36,408 bases of DNA from an uncultured Bacilli bacterium (GCA_944359075.1 CALVSR010000008.1:1-36408), one strand, 5' to 3'; positions 7,634-16,635 are shown, counted from the stretch's first letter. Notes: generated by a model not told the origin, from the letters alone. A program made the numbers and translations.

Positions 7634-8866
7634 ATGAAATTGTATGAAGAATTAGTTTGGCGAGGATTAATCAAAGATGTAGCCGGAAAAGATTTAGAAA
7701 AAAAATTAAATGATGAAAAGATTACTTTTTACTGGGGAACAGATCCTACAGCAGATAGTTTGCATTTAGGGCATTATTCTTCTTTGGTTACAGCAAAGAG
7801 ATTAGCTCTTGCTGGCCATCATCCTATTTTACTAGTAGGAGGAGCTACTGGTTTAATTGGTGATCCTAGACCAACTAGTGAAAGAGAAATCATTGCCAAA
7901 GAAACTTTAAATAAAAATTTAGAGGGAATTAGGAAACAGGTAAGTAAAATTTTTGATGGTATGGCTACTGTTGTTAATAATTATGATTGGATGAAAGATT
8001 ATAATTATTTAGATTTTTTAAGAGATGTAGGAAAATACATTAATGTTAATTATATGTTAGATAAAGACATTATTCGTAGAAGATTAGAATCTGGAATTAC
8101 TTATGCTGAGTTTTCATATACTTTGATGCAAGGATATGATTTTCTACATTTATATCAAGAGCATAACTGTATTATGCAAGTAGAAGGTTCTGATCAATGG
8201 GGAAATATTACTACTGGTATTGATCTAATTAAGAAGAAATTAGGAAAAGATGCTTATGGTTTTACGATGCCTTTAATTCTAGATAAATTCGGTCATAAAT
8301 TTGGTAAGAGTGAAGGCAATGCATTATGGCTTGATATTCATAAAACTTCTTCTTATGAGTTATATCAATATTTAATTAATACAGATGATGAAATGATTAT
8401 CCATTATTTAAAGGTATTTACTTTTTTAAGTAAAGAAGAGATTGAGAGTATTGAAAAAGAACATTTTCAATGCCCAGAAAAAAGAATTGCTCAGCAGACT
8501 TTGGCAAGAGAGATTATTACAGATTTACATGGTAGAGAAGAATATGAAAAAGCTTTGCGCTTAAGTAATGTATTGTTTAATGGTGATGTTTCTAGCTTAA
8601 CTAGTGAAGAGATAGAACAGGTATTCCATGGTGTTACTACTTTTAACATTTCAGGAGATCAAAATATACTTGATTTTTTGGTAAATCATGGTATAGTAGC
8701 TAGTAGACGTGAAGGCAGAGAGTTTATTACTGGCGGTAGTATCAGCTTAAACGGTAATAAAATCAGTGATTTAGAAATGATGATTTCTAAAGAACAAGCA
8801 ATTGAAGGCAAATATATCATTGTGAGACGAGGAAAAAAGAAATATTATTTAGGAATCTATTCATAG
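7634..8866 (+). CDS. tyrS: Tyrosyl-tRNA synthetase
   Basis: Charges tRNA-Tyr with tyrosine. The start at 7634 follows an AGGAGGAG RBS; upstream in-frame codons run through the T-box leader and are not protein. A class I catalytic domain carries HLGH (44-47, the HIGH motif), the tyrosine pocket residues in SYTLMQGYDF and the QVEGSDQWGN segment, and KFGKS (222-226, the KMSKS motif). The C-terminal S4-like RNA-binding domain contains SRREGREFITGGSISLNG. The 410-residue length matches the bacterial TyrS that has an S4 tail. Regulated by the T-box directly upstream. Confidence 0.98.
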   Translation: MKLYEELVWRGLIKDVAGKDLEKKLNDEKITFYWGTDPTADSLHLGHYSSLVTAKRLALAGHHPILLVGGATGLIGDPRPTSEREIIAKETLNKNLEGIRKQVSKIFDGMATVVNNYDWMKDYNYLDFLRDVGKYINVNYMLDKDIIRRRLESGITYAEFSYTLMQGYDFLHLYQEHNCIMQVEGSDQWGNITTGIDLIKKKLGKDAYGFTMPLILDKFGHKFGKSEGNALWLDIHKTSSYELYQYLINTDDEMIIHYLKVFTFLSKEEIESIEKEHFQCPEKRIAQQTLAREIITDLHGREEYEKALRLSNVLFNGDVSSLTSEEIEQVFHGVTTFNISGDQNILDFLVNHGIVASRREGREFITGGSISLNGNKISDLEMMISKEQAIEGKYIIVRRGKKKYYLGIYS

Positions 8867-8881
8867 AATGGAGTGGGTGTG

Positions 8882-10744
8882 ATGCCAAGTAACCAAAAAA
8901 GTAAAAATAAAAAGAACGCTTCTTCAGCAGCAAAAAAAAATACAGTTTCTAAAAAGTCAAGTTCAGCTGCAACCGAAAAGAAGAGTTCTAATTCTAATGT
9001 TTCTTCTAAAAAGAAGAATGCTGTGAAAAAAGAAACTACTCAAAAGAAAGCCTCTATTCAAGAAAAAACTATAAAGAGTTCTGCTAGTAATAAAGGAAAG
9101 ATTAGCAAACAAAATCAGGTAGGATCTAAAAGTTCTAAAAAGAAACAATCTACAACGAAAAAAGTACCTAAATTTAGTACAATTTCTAATGTGAAAGAAG
9201 ATTCTAAAGTAGATGTTTCCAAAGAAAGTGAGAAGAAAGTAGTAAAAGGTGATTTGACACCTAAGTCAAAAGATGTTGATAAAAACAGAATCCAAAAAGT
9301 AGGAAATCTGAAAAGTGTTTTTCAAACTATTCAAAATAAATTTGTTAAGAAAAAATCAAGGAAAACGGTATCTAAATCAGGGAAAAAAGTAAGTACTATT
9401 CCTAAAACTAGGGGTAAGAAAACAGAAGTTGCTACAACTAAAAAAAGTTTAGAGATTACTCCAAAATCTAAGAAATGGCTAATCTGCATTTCTGTTATTT
9501 GTGGTCTAATTATTCTACTAGAAGCAGGTTACTTTATTTATCATCAGATAGAACGTGAACGCAATACTATTTATTATGATAGTTTGAACTCTCTTATTAT
9601 TGATGATACGGATATAGTTGCTGTAGGAAGTGGTAACTTTAAATATAGTAAATATAATGACTATACTAAGGGACTTGAGAAAGCTAAATTCATAAAATAT
9701 GATAGTAGTGGCGAAATTATATTCGAAAAAATGTATGATAAAGGCATTAATACCACTTTTAGTTCTGTTATTAGTGTAGATGATGGCTATATTGTAGTAG
9801 GCAGTGGCGAATTTAGTGAGGAAGAGCAAGAAGAAGGTGGTAGAGAAGCTATTATCATAAAATATGATAAAGAAGGAAATATTGTTTGGGAGAAATATTA
9901 CCAGGTAGTTACCAACACTAGATTTAACAAAGTGATTGCTACAGCAGATGGATATGTAGCAATTGGTCAAAGTATATATGCCAATATGGAAATGGGAAAT
10001 CATACAACTGGTGGTGGAATTATCGTAAAATATGACTTGGATGGTAATGAAGTTTGGCATAATAATCATGGTGGTATGAAATCCGGTAATTTTAATGATA
10101 TTGTGGAAGTGAATGGAGATTTTTATGTTGTTGGTAAAGATGCTACAGATAGTGGTAATCTAGTAAAATTTAATAAAGATGGTGAATATCAATGGCATAA
10201 GAATTATAGTTATACTGATGGAATTGGTTTTACTGGTATCGTTTCTTTAGATCAAGCTTTATATGTAGTAGGATCGAAAAAAATATTACCTGAAGGAACT
10301 GGTGATGATGATAATCGTGATACTACAAATACAGATGCATTATTGGTAAAATATGATTTGAATGGAGAAATTATTTTTGAAAAGAACTTTGGTGGAAGTA
10401 ATTATGAACGCTATAATTCTATTTTAGCTTATCGTGATGAATTATATGTAGTAGGACATACTAGTTCTAAAGATGCTGGCTTAAAAATTAATACAGATGG
10501 GGAACTGATGACGGGAATAATAGTTCGTTATGATTCAGAGGGAAATATTTTAAAGAAAGAAGCTTTAGGTGGTAGCAATAATGATAATTTAACAGATATT
10601 ACTACAGATAGTGTCAGTCTTTATATTAGTGGTTATAGTAATAGTGATGATGGTAATATTACAACGGCTATCAATAACGGAAAAGATTACTTCGGTAAAA
10701 TGATTAAACTTGATTTTAAATTTAGAACTTTAATGATAAAATAA
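8882..10744 (+). CDS. Membrane-anchored predicted beta-propeller with Lys/Ser-rich cytoplasmic tail
   Basis: About 620 residues in three parts. Residues 1-198 are extremely rich in Lys, Ser and Thr and look disordered. One membrane helix follows (about 199-221, WLICISVICGLIILLEAGYF). The rest is six clear repeats of about 50 residues with the pattern [I/V]-K-Y-D-x-x-G-x-[I/V] ... Y-[I/V]-V-G, plus a half repeat at each end, as in a seven-bladed propeller closed by pairing of the two termini. No signal peptidase site is seen, so topology should be basic tail inside, propeller outside. The ATG at 8882 is chosen because GGAG (8870-8873) is then 8 bases away. Function is unknown; a ligand- or protein-binding scaffold is plausible. 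Confidence 0.82.
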   Translation: MPSNQKSKNKKNASSAAKKNTVSKKSSSAATEKKSSNSNVSSKKKNAVKKETTQKKASIQEKTIKSSASNKGKISKQNQVGSKSSKKKQSTTKKVPKFSTISNVKEDSKVDVSKESEKKVVKGDLTPKSKDVDKNRIQKVGNLKSVFQTIQNKFVKKKSRKTVSKSGKKVSTIPKTRGKKTEVATTKKSLEITPKSKKWLICISVICGLIILLEAGYFIYHQIERERNTIYYDSLNSLIIDDTDIVAVGSGNFKYSKYNDYTKGLEKAKFIKYDSSGEIIFEKMYDKGINTTFSSVISVDDGYIVVGSGEFSEEEQEEGGREAIIIKYDKEGNIVWEKYYQVVTNTRFNKVIATADGYVAIGQSIYANMEMGNHTTGGGIIVKYDLDGNEVWHNNHGGMKSGNFNDIVEVNGDFYVVGKDATDSGNLVKFNKDGEYQWHKNYSYTDGIGFTGIVSLDQALYVVGSKKILPEGTGDDDNRDTTNTDALLVKYDLNGEIIFEKNFGGSNYERYNSILAYRDELYVVGHTSSKDAGLKINTDGELMTGIIVRYDSEGNILKKEALGGSNNDNLTDITTDSVSLYISGYSNSDDGNITTAINNGKDYFGKMIKLDFKFRTLMIK

Positions 10745-10769
10745 AACATATCGCTCGATATGTTTTATT
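10743..10769. terminator. Bidirectional intrinsic terminator
   Basis: AAAACATAT followed by ATATGTTTT (10743-10751 and 10758-10766) around CGCTCG, with the stop codon of the plus gene at its left edge and that of the minus gene (10768-10770) at its right edge. Confidence 0.8.
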
Positions 10770-11169
10770 ATGCAAATGGATTTTCAATTTCTGCTGTTTG
10801 TAAGTTAGTATTAGAAAAGTCTGTGATTACTACATATAAACCAATTAATGCTGGAATTAAGGATATTAAGGATGCAACAATTTGCAGAGTAAGAGCGTTG
10901 GTGTCTTGATTTGTACTGGATGCCAAATTTTTAGCTTTATAATTTAAGTATAAGAAAAATAGGATTAATAGTAATATAAATATTTTATTTAATAATGCCA
11001 ATGTTTGGGACTCTTCTGTAGTTAGAAATCCTTCTTTTCCTAATGCTCTTTGCCTTTGATTTAAAATGATGGTGATAGAAACGGCTAAGGATACAATATA
11101 AAGGATACATCCAATTAATTGACCATCAATTATAAATAATTGATCGTTTTGAATTTCTTGTTCACTCAA
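10768..11169 (-). CDS. Three-pass membrane protein of unknown function, 133 aa
   Basis: Three hydrophobic segments are visible (about 18-36, 61-77 and 95-115) with short polar loops and polar ends; no signal peptide cleavage site or family motif was recognised. The start is TTG, with AGAGGATGTGAT upstream and no in-frame ATG nearby. It lies downstream of rpsD on the same strand but rpsD ends in its own terminator, so it precedes no obvious partner. It shares a bidirectional terminator with the propeller gene. Confidence 0.7.
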   Translation of the reverse strand: MSEQEIQNDQLFIIDGQLIGCILYIVSLAVSITIILNQRQRALGKEGFLTTEESQTLALLNKIFILLLILFFLYLNYKAKNLASSTNQDTNALTLQIVASLISLIPALIGLYVVITDFSNTNLQTAEIENPFA

Positions 11170-11222
11170 TTTATCACATCCTCTTACCTTTTTAATTATA
11201 TGTAATCCATTGAGAAAAAAGA

Positions 11223-11247
11223 AAAAACTTCATTTAGTGAAGTTTTT
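11223..11247 (-). terminator. Intrinsic terminator of rpsD
   Basis: AAAAACTTCA (11223-11232) pairs with TGAAGTTTTT (11238-11247) around TTTAG. On the minus strand a long T-rich run follows. Confidence 0.85.
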
Positions 11248-11251
11248 AATC

Positions 11252-11854
11252 TTATCTGTTATAGAATTCAACAATCAATGATTCATTAATATCAGCGTTA
11301 AGTTCGCTTCTTTCAGGTAATCTAACAAGTTTTCCTTCTAATTTCTTATCATCAAATGTTACAAATTCTACTCTTTTTGTAATCTTTTCTAATGCTGCTT
11401 TGATTGCTGGATGGTCTTTTGAGTTTTCTTTTACTGCAACAGTATCTCCAACTTTAACACGATAAGATGGAATATCTACTTTCTTTCCGTTTACAGTAAT
11501 ATGACCATGGTTTACTAATTGACGTGCAGCACGACGTGTTGTAGCAAGACCTAAACGATAGACTACATTATCTAATCTTGATTCTAATAATCTTAAGAAG
11601 TTTTCACCATGAATACCTTTCATTTTAGAAGCTTCATTGAAAGTTTTCTTAAATTGTCTTTCATTTACTCCATATAAAAATCTAACTTTTTGCTTTTCTT
11701 TTAATTGTTCTCCATAGTTAGATAGTTTTCCTTTACGATCCTGACCATGTTGACCTGGACCGTAAGGACGACGAGCTAATTCTGTACCATTTTCTAAAAT
11801 TGAGAATCCAACTCTACGCGCTTGTTTGCGACTTGGTCCTGTGTATCTTGACAT
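11252..11854 (-). CDS. rpsD: 30S ribosomal protein S4
   Basis: A 200-residue primary 16S rRNA-binding protein of the small subunit body. It begins [18 protein letters not shown], as in Bacillus S4, contains [10 protein letters not shown], the S4 RNA-binding domain ([30 protein letters not shown], about 91-120, then [14 protein letters not shown]), and ends [10 protein letters not shown]. No zinc-binding Cys set is present. It is monocistronic as in B. subtilis, with its own near-perfect promoter and a structured 5' leader that suggests feedback by S4, and a strong terminator. RBS AGGAGG precedes the ATG. Confidence 0.98.
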   Translation of the reverse strand: MSRYTGPSRKQARRVGFSILENGTELARRPYGPGQHGQDRKGKLSNYGEQLKEKQKVRFLYGVNERQFKKTFNEASKMKGIHGENFLRLLESRLDNVVYRLGLATTRRAARQLVNHGHITVNGKKVDIPSYRVKVGDTVAVKENSKDHPAIKAALEKITKRVEFVTFDDKKLEGKLVRLPERSELNADINESLIVEFYNR

Positions 11855-11894
11855 AATGTCCTCCTTCGATATTTTTTGTCATAAACATCGAATC

Positions 11895-11995
11895 CTATGA
11901 AACCATTTATTAGGGTGTTTATGTTTCAGAGGTTCGCTAACAGTGAAGTTACTACTCATTTCATAAACACATTAATAATTTTTCATAGCACTGTT
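11895..11995 (-). promoter_or_regulatory. Structured rpsD leader with pseudoknot (candidate S4 autoregulatory element)
   Basis: In the untranslated leader on the minus strand three perfect helices can form: A, 11989-11995 with 11939-11945 (7 bp, AACAGTG/CACTGTT); B, 11981-11988 with 11895-11902 (8 bp, CTATGAAA/TTTCATAG); C, 11962-11970 with 11915-11923 (9 bp, GTGTTTATG/CATAAACAC). B encloses C; the 3' arm of A lies in the loop of C while its 5' arm lies outside B, so A crosses both: a pseudoknot. Firmicutes S4 is known to repress its own mRNA through a leader structure, and this is the expected position. Assignment to the known S4 leader class is inference. Confidence 0.75.
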
Positions 11996-12014
11996 TGATG
12001 AATATGCAGTTTAG

Positions 12015-12043
12015 ATTATATATAAAATAAAGGTTTCTGTCAA
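12015..12043 (-). promoter_or_regulatory. Sigma-A promoter of rpsD
   Basis: On the minus strand TTGACA (12043-12038), 17 bases, TATAAT (12020-12015): both boxes match consensus exactly. The transcript would start near 12008, leaving a leader of about 150 nt. Confidence 0.92.
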
Positions 12044-12187
12044 TTATTTTTTTGTAAAAGTGTATATTTAGGCTTATTAAGTTCTTATCATTTATCGAAA
12101 TCATATGTTTTTTAATGATTCATTTTAATTTTTGAGTATCATAGAGTAAAAATTTTGTCAAAAAAATAAGTAAAAACATTCTTTCTA

Positions 12188-12196
12188 TGGTAAAAT
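12188..12196 (+). promoter_or_regulatory. Extended -10 promoter of ezrA
   Basis: TGG followed by TAAAAT (12191-12196), an extended -10 form; no convincing -35. RBS AAGGAG lies at 12213-12218 before the GTG start. The rest of 12044-12187 is AT-rich spacer between divergent promoters with nothing else recognised. Confidence 0.5.
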
Positions 12197-12229
12197 ATAT
12201 TTATAGTAAAAATAAGGAGTGGTTAGAAA

Positions 12230-13945
12230 GTGAACGGTGTTTATTTATTGGTTGGAACTTTCTTTATTATTGCAGTTATTTTGGTAACTGTTGTTTTAAC
12301 GCTGCTTAGTAAGCATAAATATAAGGTGTTCAGAGAAGAAGTAGAAATGTTAGATAAAGAGAAAAATATGATAGCTAGTACGCCGGTATTATCTGAACTT
12401 TCCAAAGTGGAATCGATTGTTAAGAATGATAAAATGGAAGAAAAATATAAAAATTGGCAGAAGCGATTTGAAATCATTAAAGAGGATAAAATTAATGTGA
12501 TTAATGATATGATTAATGAGTTAGATATTTCCACTAATCAAAAAAATTATAAAAATATCGATCACAAATTGGCTAAAGTAGAAATGGAAATTTATAAAGT
12601 TAGGGAAAGTGCTAATGAATTATTAAATGAAATTCAAGAAATTACAATTAGTGAAGAAAAGTATCGTAGTATTGTAACGAAATTAAAGGCTAAATATCGC
12701 AAATTGATGAATGAATTTACTACTCATCATGATGATTATGAAGATATTGCTGAAGCCATCGAGTTACAATTTGAAAATATTGAGAAACGTTTTTTAGACT
12801 TTGAACGTAGAATGGAAAAAAATGAATATGATGAAGTGGTTCATATTGTCAAAGCTTTGGATACTATGATTGATCATATGGGAATTGTAGTTGTAGAAGT
12901 TCCTAATTTAGTATTACTTGCTGAAAAATTAATTCCTAAGCGTATAGAAGAGATTTTAGCTATTCAGGAAGACTTAACTGAAAAGGGATATAATCTTGAA
13001 TATTTGAACATTGTTTATAATATGGAAGAATGTAATAAAAATATTAGTACTATTTTGGATCGGATTCGAGTATTAAATTTAGAAGATTGTATGTTTGAAC
13101 TGAAAACGATGTTAGATTATTTAGATTCTCTTTTTAATAGTTTTGATCAAGAAAAATTGGCTAGAAAGAATTATGAAGCATTGTCCACTTCATTTGAAAA
13201 AAAACTGAAAAAAACCAATCGTATTATGAAAGATATTTATGGACAACTAGATGATATTAAAAATATGTATGATTTAAGTGATGAGGATATTCAAGATATT
13301 CAAGATATTAAACTTAGATTAACAAGTACTGTAAAAGAATACAGAGAATTAGTGAAACAGGCAGAAGCTAAGGAGAAACCTTATACATATTTATATAAAC
13401 AGTTAGAGATGTTAGAGAATATTCTTCAAGAATTGGAAAATTCACTAGATATTAGTTTAAAATCTTTAGGTAGTATGTATGATGATGAAATTCGCGCTAG
13501 AGAACAATTAGAAGAAATTCAGGATTTATTAAAGCAATGTAAAATAAAAATTAGAAGTTATAAATTGCCGATTATTATTAATAACTATTTTATTGAATTA
13601 TCAGAAGCGAATGATGCAATCAATGAAATTATTAAAGAATTAGAGAAAAAACCAATTGTGATTAAGGTATTGAATACTAGAGTAGATACTGCTCGCGATT
13701 TAGTATTAAAATTATATAATACGACTAATGATATGATTAAAACAGCTCAATTAGCCGAAATGGCTATTGTATATGGGAATCGATATCGTAGTGAGGTAAG
13801 AGAAATTGATCGTGGTTTAGATAATGCTGAAATGTTATATCATAAAGGTAATTATAAAGATGCTTTAGAAGTTTCGTTGGCTTCTATCGAGTTAATCGAA
13901 CCAGATATTCATAGTAAGTTATTAAAATTATATGGAGAAAGCTAG
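12230..13945 (+). CDS. ezrA: Septation ring formation regulator EzrA
   Basis: EzrA is a membrane-anchored modulator of FtsZ ring assembly. The 571-residue protein has an N-terminal membrane helix with the N-terminus outside (about residues 4-26, VYLLVGTFFIIAVILVTVVL) and then spectrin-like coiled-coil bundles for the whole cytoplasmic part, with no Cys-rich or catalytic motif. Recognisable family text includes YRKLMNEF, QFENIEKRFLDFE, and the C-terminal KGNYKDALEVSLASIELIEP. Length is close to the B. subtilis protein. GTG start at 12230 with an AAGGAG RBS. Complete; a terminator overlaps its stop. It is followed here by uncharacterised genes, with the cysteine desulfurase gene (frequent neighbour of ezrA in Bacilli) three genes downstream. 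Confidence 0.93.
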   Translation: MNGVYLLVGTFFIIAVILVTVVLTLLSKHKYKVFREEVEMLDKEKNMIASTPVLSELSKVESIVKNDKMEEKYKNWQKRFEIIKEDKINVINDMINELDISTNQKNYKNIDHKLAKVEMEIYKVRESANELLNEIQEITISEEKYRSIVTKLKAKYRKLMNEFTTHHDDYEDIAEAIELQFENIEKRFLDFERRMEKNEYDEVVHIVKALDTMIDHMGIVVVEVPNLVLLAEKLIPKRIEEILAIQEDLTEKGYNLEYLNIVYNMEECNKNISTILDRIRVLNLEDCMFELKTMLDYLDSLFNSFDQEKLARKNYEALSTSFEKKLKKTNRIMKDIYGQLDDIKNMYDLSDEDIQDIQDIKLRLTSTVKEYRELVKQAEAKEKPYTYLYKQLEMLENILQELENSLDISLKSLGSMYDDEIRAREQLEEIQDLLKQCKIKIRSYKLPIIINNYFIELSEANDAINEIIKELEKKPIVIKVLNTRVDTARDLVLKLYNTTNDMIKTAQLAEMAIVYGNRYRSEVREIDRGLDNAEMLYHKGNYKDALEVSLASIELIEPDIHSKLLKLYGES

Positions 13946-13958
13946 TCTTTCTTTTTTG
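13936..13958 (+). terminator. Intrinsic terminator overlapping the ezrA stop
   Basis: AGAAAG (13936-13941), loop CTAGT containing the stop codon, CTTTCT (13947-13952), then T's. Confidence 0.6.
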
Positions 13959-14028
13959 TATATTTCTGGTATTATATGATTACTTTTGTAATGACATGAC
14001 TACTAATTTAGAAAAGGAGGTTGTCATA

Positions 14029-14889
14029 ATGTCAGAAGTTAATCAAAATGATTCTAAAGAGCTGCTTTATAAATATTACTCAAAAAGGGATAAGAAACTG
14101 TTAGAAGAAACATTGCGTCGACAGTCCTTGTATTTGAAAATATCTGGTATTGATAAAAATTATAGATCAATTATTCAAGATGCATCCAAGCTTTTTGTTG
14201 ATCTTTGTTTTCATCAAACTATACATGAATATTTTTATTTATATCGATACATGTTAAAACATGGTTATTTTTCTATTCAACCATTTCGATATAAAGATAT
14301 TTGTGATAGTTTGTTTGATGGTAGATGCATCATGAGCGGTTATGGTAATTGTCGTCATATTAGTGGTCTATACCAAGACATTTTACAGGAGATTAGAAAT
14401 TCCTATGCTCCAGATTTTGCCTCTTCTTTATTGGATGTCTTCTTTCCTGATACTAGTTTAGAGGAGGAATTAAAAAGTCAAAAGATAGAAGCTAATCACA
14501 TTAGTGTTTTAGCTAGTCAAAATGGATGTTACTATATACAAGATGTCACGAATAATTTGATTTTTACTACCAGCCATTTATTAGAAAATAGTCCAAAATT
14601 ATGTTGTGATTCTATTTTGAAACATGAAAATATTCTTATTTTTCCAGAAAGTTTTATGGCTTATTCTTCTTTATCTAAAAAAGATTTAATCTATCATTTA
14701 CAAAAAATGAATGATTCCAATTGTATAAGTAAGAAAGAATTAAAACATATTAGAAAGCAAATGAAAAAGCAATGCCAAGAGAACATAGATATATTTCAAG
14801 ATTTTTATGATAGAAATATAGATGATATTGAAAAAGTTTATCAAAAAGTAAAAAAACGAGGCAGCTTAAAGAAAGATCGAGATGAGTAA
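14029..14889 (+). CDS. Transglutaminase-like domain protein, 286 aa
   Basis: The ATG at 14029 follows a perfect AAAGGAGG at 8-base spacing. Possible papain-like transglutaminase triad: Cys108 in GYGNCRHISGLYQDIL (small residue before Cys and a helix after it), His157 in EANHISVL, and Asp172 in CYYIQDVTNN. The spacing Cys-49-His-15-Asp is right for that fold. Residues 230-286 form a basic helical tail. There is no signal peptide or membrane helix, so it should be cytoplasmic. It could be a protease, an amidase or a non-catalytic member; the substrate is unknown. It lies between ezrA and the desulfurase cluster. Confidence 0.6.
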   Translation: MSEVNQNDSKELLYKYYSKRDKKLLEETLRRQSLYLKISGIDKNYRSIIQDASKLFVDLCFHQTIHEYFYLYRYMLKHGYFSIQPFRYKDICDSLFDGRCIMSGYGNCRHISGLYQDILQEIRNSYAPDFASSLLDVFFPDTSLEEELKSQKIEANHISVLASQNGCYYIQDVTNNLIFTTSHLLENSPKLCCDSILKHENILIFPESFMAYSSLSKKDLIYHLQKMNDSNCISKKELKHIRKQMKKQCQENIDIFQDFYDRNIDDIEKVYQKVKKRGSLKKDRDE

Positions 14890-14913
14890 GTATAGAAATA
14901 TGCTTATCTTTTT
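14886..14913 (+). terminator. Intrinsic terminator overlapping the preceding stop codon
   Basis: GTAAGTATA (14886-14894) pairs with TATGCTTAT (14899-14907; two G-T pairs) around GAAA, then five T's. The TAA stop at 14887-14889 is inside the 5' arm. Confidence 0.65.
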
Positions 14914-14950
14914 GTTATAATAAAAAGGATTTTAAATAACAGGTGATTTT

Positions 14951-15496
14951 ATGATTTCAGTTGATGACTTCTTTATAGCAGAAAAATCGATAGATATTTC
15001 AGATTTGTTAGCAGAAATAGAAATACCTACTCGATTGATAAATATTTTGAAAGGTATGACTTTTTATAGCGAAGATGCTTTTTTTCAAATGGCTGATAAA
15101 CTGGCACTAGAACATACTAGTCATTATCTTTTTCCTAATAGATTCATATCCTTTTATCCACAAGTAGTGGAAAGACATGCTACTCATAGTTTGACTTGTA
15201 ACATATCTGGTGTAAAAATTAAAAAGGGTAGTCTTTATTATACTTATCACCCTTTTATGGAAGATTTACAAAGTGGTAGAGTTTATACTATTTCAAAGAA
15301 GATTGTTGCAGAAGCTAGTTTTGTGGATTTATTTCCACAGGATTTATTTACCTATGAAGAGTGGTACTATAAAATAACAAATGCTTATTATCAAAACGAG
15401 GATGTTATAGATTTTTATTTTTTGAGTAAGGAATGTGGAGAGAGTTGCTTAGATCCTTATTTATTAGGACTTAGTAAGAAGAAAAGAAAGAAGTGA
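14951..15496 (+). CDS. Protein of unknown function upstream of the desulfurase, 181 aa
   Basis: No family recognised. The protein is soluble, without signal or membrane segments. A central stretch around residues 80-110 (SLTCNISGVKIKKGSLYYTYHPF) has the C..SG..I..G..YY spacing of a small beta-rich, possibly metal- or nucleic acid-binding module, but the second metal-ligand pair is not obvious. It ends in a basic tail (LSKKKRKK). RBS AGGTGAT precedes the ATG. The next gene, the cysteine desulfurase, starts four bases after its stop, so the two are surely co-transcribed; a role near sulfur transfer is only context inference. Confidence 0.7.
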   Translation: MISVDDFFIAEKSIDISDLLAEIEIPTRLINILKGMTFYSEDAFFQMADKLALEHTSHYLFPNRFISFYPQVVERHATHSLTCNISGVKIKKGSLYYTYHPFMEDLQSGRVYTISKKIVAEASFVDLFPQDLFTYEEWYYKITNAYYQNEDVIDFYFLSKECGESCLDPYLLGLSKKKRKK

Positions 15497-15500
15497 GGTT

Positions 15501-16622
15501 ATGATTTATTTAGATTATAGTGCGACAACCCCGGCCAGTAAAGAAGTGGTAGATACTTTTTCTAGAGTAAGTTTGGATTATATTGGCAATCCTAATTCTT
15601 TGCATCAATTAGGAGTAGAAGCAAAGAAATTAATGGATGCGGCAACCAAACAAGTTGCAGAACTATTAAAGGTAAAGATGAATGAAGTGATTTTTACTAG
15701 TGGTGCTAGTGAAGCTAATAATTTAGCAATTATGGGAGTAATTGAAAAATATCCTAATCGAGGAAGGCATATTATTACGACAAAATTAGAACATTCTAGT
15801 GTTTTAGAATGTGTCAACTATTTAGAAAAAAAAGGATATGTTATTGATTATGTAGATATTCAAGAAGATGGGTTAGTTAATCTAGAACATCTCAAAAGTT
15901 TATTGTCTAAAGAAACAGTTTTAGTCAGTATTCATCATGTGAATAGCGAGGTTGGTTTTTGTCAAAACGTAAATGAAATTGGTAAAATTTTAAAAAATTA
16001 TCCTACTACTATTTTTCATGTAGATGGAACCCAAGCTATCGGCAAAATTCCTATTTCTTTAGAAAATATTGATTTGTATAGTTTTAGTAGTCATAAGTTT
16101 TTTGGATTAAAAGGTGTTGGTGGTTTAATAAAAAAAAGCAACATTGAACTTGAACCTATGATTCATGGTGGTAAAAGTCAGACCATTTATCGTAGTGGAA
16201 CACCAGCTCTTGCTTTAATAGTAAGTACTGCTAAAGCATTAAGACTTGCCTTTACTAGTTTAGATAAAAAATATGATTATGTAAAAGAACTTAGTGACTA
16301 TTTCAAAGAAGAAATTACTCATATGGATGGGGTTATATTAAATAGTAATCAAAACTCGATTCCTCATATTGTGAATATTAGCGTCCTTGGTATTAAACCA
16401 GAGACTATGCTTCATGCATTAGATGAAAAAGGAATCTATATTTCTACTAAGACAGCTTGCTCTAAAGATAATAGTGATTCCTTAACCCTTACCACTCTTG
16501 GTAAAGACTCTAGTATTAGTGGATATTCGATTCGTATCAGTATCAGTTATATGACAACGAAAGAAGAAATCCACACTTTTGTGGAAAACTTAAAAATATG
16601 TATCCAAAAATTAAAATTTTAA
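15501..16622 (+). CDS. nifS: Cysteine desulfurase (NifS/IscS family)
   Basis: A PLP enzyme that takes sulfur from cysteine as a persulfide. The 373-residue protein begins MIYLDYSATTP, has GNPNSLHQLG, TSGASEANNLAI (PLP phosphate region), EHSSVLE with the PLP-stacking His, HVDGTQAIGK with the PLP Asp, SSHK with the Schiff-base Lys199, YRSGTPA, and the active-site Cys320 in KTACSKDNSDS. The RBS GAGG lies within the end of the preceding gene. thiI lies downstream, separated by a decayed transporter gene and one unknown gene; in B. subtilis the NifZ desulfurase and ThiI are adjacent and together make 4-thiouridine in tRNA, so this is probably the dedicated ThiI partner. Intact. Confidence 0.93.
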   Translation: MIYLDYSATTPASKEVVDTFSRVSLDYIGNPNSLHQLGVEAKKLMDAATKQVAELLKVKMNEVIFTSGASEANNLAIMGVIEKYPNRGRHIITTKLEHSSVLECVNYLEKKGYVIDYVDIQEDGLVNLEHLKSLLSKETVLVSIHHVNSEVGFCQNVNEIGKILKNYPTTIFHVDGTQAIGKIPISLENIDLYSFSSHKFFGLKGVGGLIKKSNIELEPMIHGGKSQTIYRSGTPALALIVSTAKALRLAFTSLDKKYDYVKELSDYFKEEITHMDGVILNSNQNSIPHIVNISVLGIKPETMLHALDEKGIYISTKTACSKDNSDSLTLTTLGKDSSISGYSIRISISYMTTKEEIHTFVENLKICIQKLKF

Positions 16623-16635
16623 ATTTAGGTGGATT

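Noticed and set aside
9518-10069. A minus-strand 183-residue reading frame
   Set aside because: It lies antisense within the propeller gene, has low-complexity hydrophobic content and no RBS; the plus strand has clear repeats.
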